Assembly (NCBI GenBank): GCA_029448655.1
Contig: JACCLO010000006.1
Span: 3,100,001-3,164,000, forward strand
Length of the DNA: 64,000 nucleotides
Direction: 5' to 3'
From: Wolfiporia cocos
Lineage: Eukaryota > Basidiomycota > Agaricomycetes > Polyporales > Phaeolaceae
Shown piece after piece: positions 59,663-64,000 of this stretch (positions are counted from its first letter, which is position 1; every line of letters starts with the position of its first letter). A program made the translations under genes and the position numbers. The notes beneath the pieces are model-generated. The model saw only the letters and a program-made list of their open reading frames with translations, was not told the origin of the DNA and made no database searches.

Positions 59663-60052
59663 GATTGTACGAATGAATATATGTACAAATGAAAGTTGTA
59701 TGCAATGATACAACGTGCTATTCGCACGAAATTCACTCTGCCATGTGCCCTGTGGCGGACTAACACTGAGCTTTGAGCGCTGCGTAGCAGTGCCACATCT
59801 CAAGCGCCCTCGCACCGCCGTACTCTTGCACATGCTGGGAATGCAGTTACAGTTGTCATCAACGGGTCCTCGGATTGGTCACCCTATTGTGGTATCCAAC
59901 TTATGAATGCGAACGAAATAGCAAGCCAATGGTTTATCTTCAAGTTTCTGACCTTCCTTTGTGAAGTGGCGTCGTGTGGTTACGTACAGAAGTACCGTGG
60001 GAGTGGCCCTTGGTAAATGATCAAGAGATCATGCGCATGGATGAAGCGGCTA

Positions 60053-60263
60053 TACTATCGCCGGACCTCTTCTGCACAATGGACCCCTTCTGCACAATCG
60101 GATCTGCATATATCAGGAATATAAAAGAGATTTTTTACAGAAATATTCGTCTACATGTCTAGTATCCACACAAATATTTTCATGGTTTTTCGATGCGTTG
60201 TTGCCACTGCAGAGCCGATTGTGCAGAAGGGGTCCATTGTGCAGAAGGGGTTCGGCGATAGTA
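60053..60263. repeat. ~211-bp palindromic element
   Basis: CTATCGCCGG.. and ..TCGGCGATAG ends pair over about 50 bp (60053-60107 against 60209-60263). The arms contain two tandem TCTGCACAAT units. It may be a small MITE. No target duplication was identified. Confidence 0.75.
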
Positions 60264-60852
60264 CTCATATGTCGGCTGATACCAACGGCTTCGAGGATCT
60301 CTCCGTGATCCCCTCTACTTTTCCCGCAGCCACTAAAGCTGTCTCTGAGCCGTGTCTTGCACGATCTGGTGATGCATGTTCTTCTCGGCTGTCACTGCCT
60401 GTCCCGAACTAGCAGTTTGCCTCTGACTGCGTTGACGCGCGTTTTGTCGTCGTTTAAGTTCAGGAGCAGCAACTGTAGACCATGTCTGGTGTTATTCGTT
60501 CGAGCATTGAATGTTAACTTATTTTAGGGCCTGTACGGGAACGCAACCTGATATCGCTGGCGACCGATTTCCCTGCCAAAAAATAGACGCTCGACAGCGC
60601 TGGCCAGCGATGTCGATTTTGCAATGTCGGACCGTTCAGAAATGCGAACCACTACTGAGCGCGGGCAGTGACCGCCGTATGACCCCTTATGACCTGATTA
60701 TGACTGGCCATGCAGACTTTAGATGTACGCAGCTTCCTCTCAGCTGACCTCATTTCGAAGCTCAATAAGGGATGCTGTTGCCCAAAATATAGCCACATGT
60801 GCAGCAAGAACACGAGTTTGCGCTTCAGAGAGGGTTGTGTCGGGCACTGAGC
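60264..60852. other. Intergenic, no gene recognised
   Basis: Short frames without signatures lie between the palindrome and TIR element A. Confidence 0.5.
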
Positions 60853-62315
60853 CCCAGTGAAAATCCGAGGTATTTAAAATATCTCAATGAATCCTGATAT
60901 ATGTAAATCTATCCAGAAAAGTTCGATGTACCGAAATCTATCCAATGCAATCCAAATGTATCTACAGATCATGTGACCTGCTTCGTAGATTGACATGCCA
61001 TTGAACGACAGATCTTACGGTAACGTTGCGTACATTGCGTACGTGTACGATTGCGTAACACGATTTCGTACGAGCAAGGGAGTTGCATCTAGAGTCGTGC
61101 ATATATTGTTGTGGTTAACGCGCTTACGGCGCTACGCTTTGTTGCTGCCCTCTGTACCGCCACACTACCGTTTATGCGTCCATCCATACCCCTGCTTTTG
61201 ATAAAATCATTGCAAATACATTATACCTGTAGAAATTGGACTAGAACTTATTTTTGTGGCCGAGGTGAACAATTCCAGAAGAGGACCCCCCTTTTTGTGG
61301 CGAAAGCACCTTCTACAGCCACACAGCAGCCAAGGCATATTGTGTGCCATCCACGTCAGGTTTTTCGTGTATATTGAACATGTTTTCGCTGATGACGCAG
61401 CTTGTAACCGACTCCTTCTCGTCTTCACATCACACCTTAGCCACAATCCATTTATGGTAACGCTTCTACCTGAACTCACAGTATCATCACGTCATTTCAT
61501 GACTTAGTTATAGGTTCATTCACTATTCTGTCGCCCCTTGAACCTTATTTCGCTACACATAAACGGGCTCATGGCACGGTGCAGTCTATCTCTATTTTGT
61601 CTTCTCCCTGTGCTTTTCTCACATCCAGTTGGTCTCCAGGTCTTGGCAAGGCAACTCCATCCCTTCAAGAGGAGCTAAATGACCACATGTGAGTGTATGA
61701 CCACTGCGCGCATAAGTACTTAAGTTGTTAGTTTTTAGTTTTGTCTTGTCTACTTACATTTAGTTAGTGCGCAACTGTTCTTATTGTGAGATGTAACCGC
61801 TACGGTGAACAGACTGGTATGTATTTCATCACTCCGAAATATCCTAAAAACACTCATTCATATACTGCAGAATGCAAGACGATTCTATGAACATGCGGAA
61901 AACTGTCAGTTTTCTGCAATGGGGATTAGGGGCAGGGAGTAGGGACAGGGAGCAGGCATGGGGGGAGCATGAATATAGGTAGATTGAGATATTCTGGGGC
62001 GCATTCAGGTACCACCGGTAGTATACGTCGATACTTTTGTATGCATTAGGTTACATCTGAATACATATTTTGAGCTATATTGAGCTACACTGAAGGATAT
62101 CTCTGGACCATCTTATGCAACACTGAGGATACACTCAGATATATTTGATGTATCGAAACTTCTCCAAGATACCTTTGGATACATTTAGTGTAGATGAGAT
62201 ACATTGTATGAGTGTCTACGATGTATCCTAATGTAGTCTATGGTTCGCATTATATCCAAATGTATCCGACACATCTGGATACATTTAAATACAAATACAT
62301 TGGATTCTCACTGGG
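60853..62315. mobile_element. TIR element family A, copy 2 (uninterrupted)
   Basis: It is 1463 bp with termini CCCAGTGAAAATCC and GGATTCTCACTGGG and the 7-bp duplication ACTGAGC (60846-60852 and 62316-62322). It is closely similar to copy 1 throughout and reads ACTCATTCATATACTGCAG near 61852, the empty site of the gypsy insertion in copy 1. It is rich in GGATACATTT motifs near the right end. No transposase is recognised. Confidence 0.9.
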
Positions 62316-62322
62316 ACTGAGC

Positions 62323-63992
62323 CCCAGTGAAAAGCCATCATATTCTTCATGTATCAGTAAATACTAGTAAATATCAAAAAATATATTGAGATAACTATTT
62401 ATACCAGAAGCTACCAAAAGCTAAATGCCAAGAGTCGGGGTGGTCAGATCACCAATGCCAAGACTTTTGTCATACCCATACATACTATTTAATATATTCA
62501 ACATATCCTCAATTGATAGAAGTTGTGTTTTCGAGCAGAAGTCCAGTCGCAAAACTGCAAGTTGATGTCAAGTCAAAAAGTGTCTTGTGGGCAGCAATTT
62601 GGACTTTGACTTCATTGCAAGCAGCAAGTCCAAGTGCTCACGTGAGCTGGTCATTCAATTGCGTCATAGTACAAGTACTGTCCTGCCTCGAGTTGTCCGT
62701 CTATTTTTCTTATCTCTACCTCATACTTCCACCATCTCCCAAGGTATGTGTGGCTCTGGTAAGGTGGTCATAGAGGATATTGATTACTTCATGCAGACCA
62801 CAGGAAATAAAGCAAGGTTCAGTGGATATATGCATGCCCAGCACTTGTTTCTCATAACTTCTGCCTGTAGATACAGACTGCAGAAATGCATACATTCTCC
62901 ATCCTTGCATCGCGCCCCAAAATGATGCTCCTCCTTCATCCGCTTCACTGCTTGCTTGGCAAGGCACATTCTGAGCATGTGCTCATGCTCCTGCAGGGGC
63001 ATGCTCAACATTGTGGTTGCCTCACCTACTCCCCCTTCAAGACATACAGAGCATCAAGGGCGTGCTCACCCGCCGATAGCACACCAGGTGCATGTCCAAG
63101 CAAACTGGCTGCAGATCATGTTAAATATGGTGAGTGTATGTGCTGGTTTTGATGCATGGCATGCGGATTTCCAGCTCCGTAAAAGTTGTACTTGGCCTCC
63201 TTACACATACTACAGCAGGGCGGCACCTCCATCATCCCAGCGGTTCAGCTGACCTGCGGCAGCTGCAAATGTGGCTCATGCCCCTGTGTCAGGTTAAGCC
63301 AATGTACAACAAGGCCATTGGTGTAGCTTGCATTGCTTCTGGATGACTTAGAGAACTGGGCGATACGTGCACCATTTTTTTCAAGTGAGTTGCATACTTT
63401 CTAGAGCAAAGAATTCTGAGAAGACTCTGATACCTGCATAGAATGCCCTGCTGTATTCGCAAATTTTACTGTACATTCTTGGACTCTCTGTTGATAGGGT
63501 TGGGTATTTTCTGCTAGTCGCAAACAAGGAATGTGAGGGGATTTGGAGACGGATTCTGACGGACTTTATTTTTTTTTTGATACGATGCAAAACCTGCATT
63601 GAAATGTGCTGCTTATGTTCCAGTAGCTTCCGGTAGTTTTCTGCAGCTCAGAAATGAATTTCAGTATTTATTTATACGTTCTGATTGAATGAAGAGCAAA
63701 GGCCTCTAGGTATGAGTATACTCTGATAATAATTTTGAGTAGGCGGAATTTCTCAGCCAAGGCCCTCTAATATTTTGCAGTAGCTCTCAGTATGCTGGAA
63801 AAAATCTTATGTATAATGAGGTATAAATGCTACATATCAAATCCTTCTCTGATAGTGTTGGGCATCATACAGTAGCTACTGCTAGGATGCTGGGCACTTA
63901 AAATCATACCCACAGCTATCAACTGTTCAGTTTTGTATCAGATCGTACCCGTTATCGATTGGTAGGTTCTGGTATGAGGTACTTTCACTGGG
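62323..63992. mobile_element. TIR element family B, abutting family A
   Basis: It begins CCCAGTGAAAAGCC immediately after the duplicated ACTGAGC of element A and ends TTTCACTGGG, followed by GCTGAGC at the window edge. The first seven terminal bases equal family A, but the interior differs. About 1670 bp is AT-rich with only short frames. The near-match of flanks (ACTGAGC, GCTGAGC) suggests the same target type. The right boundary rests on the last bases of the window. Confidence 0.6.
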
Positions 63993-64000
63993 GCTGAGCA

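Overview
The window looks like nuclear DNA of a filamentous basidiomycete, probably an Agaricomycete. Coding exons are GC-rich and interrupted by 50-110 bp GT-AG introns. The window has two Zn2Cys6 regulators of a type common in mushrooms, a kelch membrane protein, DUF6533 membrane proteins and a chromovirus-like Ty3/gypsy element. All gene models are read by eye from splice signals, reading frame and family resemblance; no search was run. The family names come from remembered motifs.

Layout. (1) 1-6.5 kb is transposon-rich. It holds a DUF6533 pseudogene split by a solo LTR, a 1.4 kb palindrome built of two head-to-head copia-like LTRs, and a young coding-free LTR element (4503-6484) with two LTRs that look identical. 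(2) 7.9-33.1 kb is the gene island: a kelch type I membrane protein, a five-exon acyl-CoA-binding protein divergent from a two-PH-domain protein, two paralogous Zn2Cys6 factors separated by 7 kb of gene-poor GC-rich DNA, and a tail-anchored protein that resembles PEX26. (3) 34-60 kb is a duplicated array of DUF6533 (minus strand) and aldo-keto reductase (AKR, plus strand) pairs. The distal pair (54.2-59.7 kb) looks intact. In the proximal pair the AKR is a pseudogene full of transposons. A third AKR is left only as upstream sequence near 52.5 kb. (4) 60-64 kb again holds repeats.

The most informative structure is a three-level nest at 42.08-52.36 kb. A hAT-like element with an 8-bp duplication contains a 1.46 kb TIR element (family A, 7-bp duplication). 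That contains an 8.2 kb Ty3/gypsy element with a dUTPase domain (5-bp duplication). A second copy of family A at 60.85-62.32 kb preserves the uninterrupted site of the gypsy insertion. Both complete LTR elements carry a stretch next to the 5' LTR that is complementary to the predicted 5' end of their own RNA, 32 nt after a TATA box. This is the arrangement of self-primed Tf1/sushi-type retrotransposons. A further TIR family carries tRNA-like A/B-box sequences in inverted orientation near both ends.

The host genes show no obvious shared pathway. ACBP and the PEX26-like protein both touch fatty-acid or peroxisome biology, but nothing in the sequence links them in regulation.
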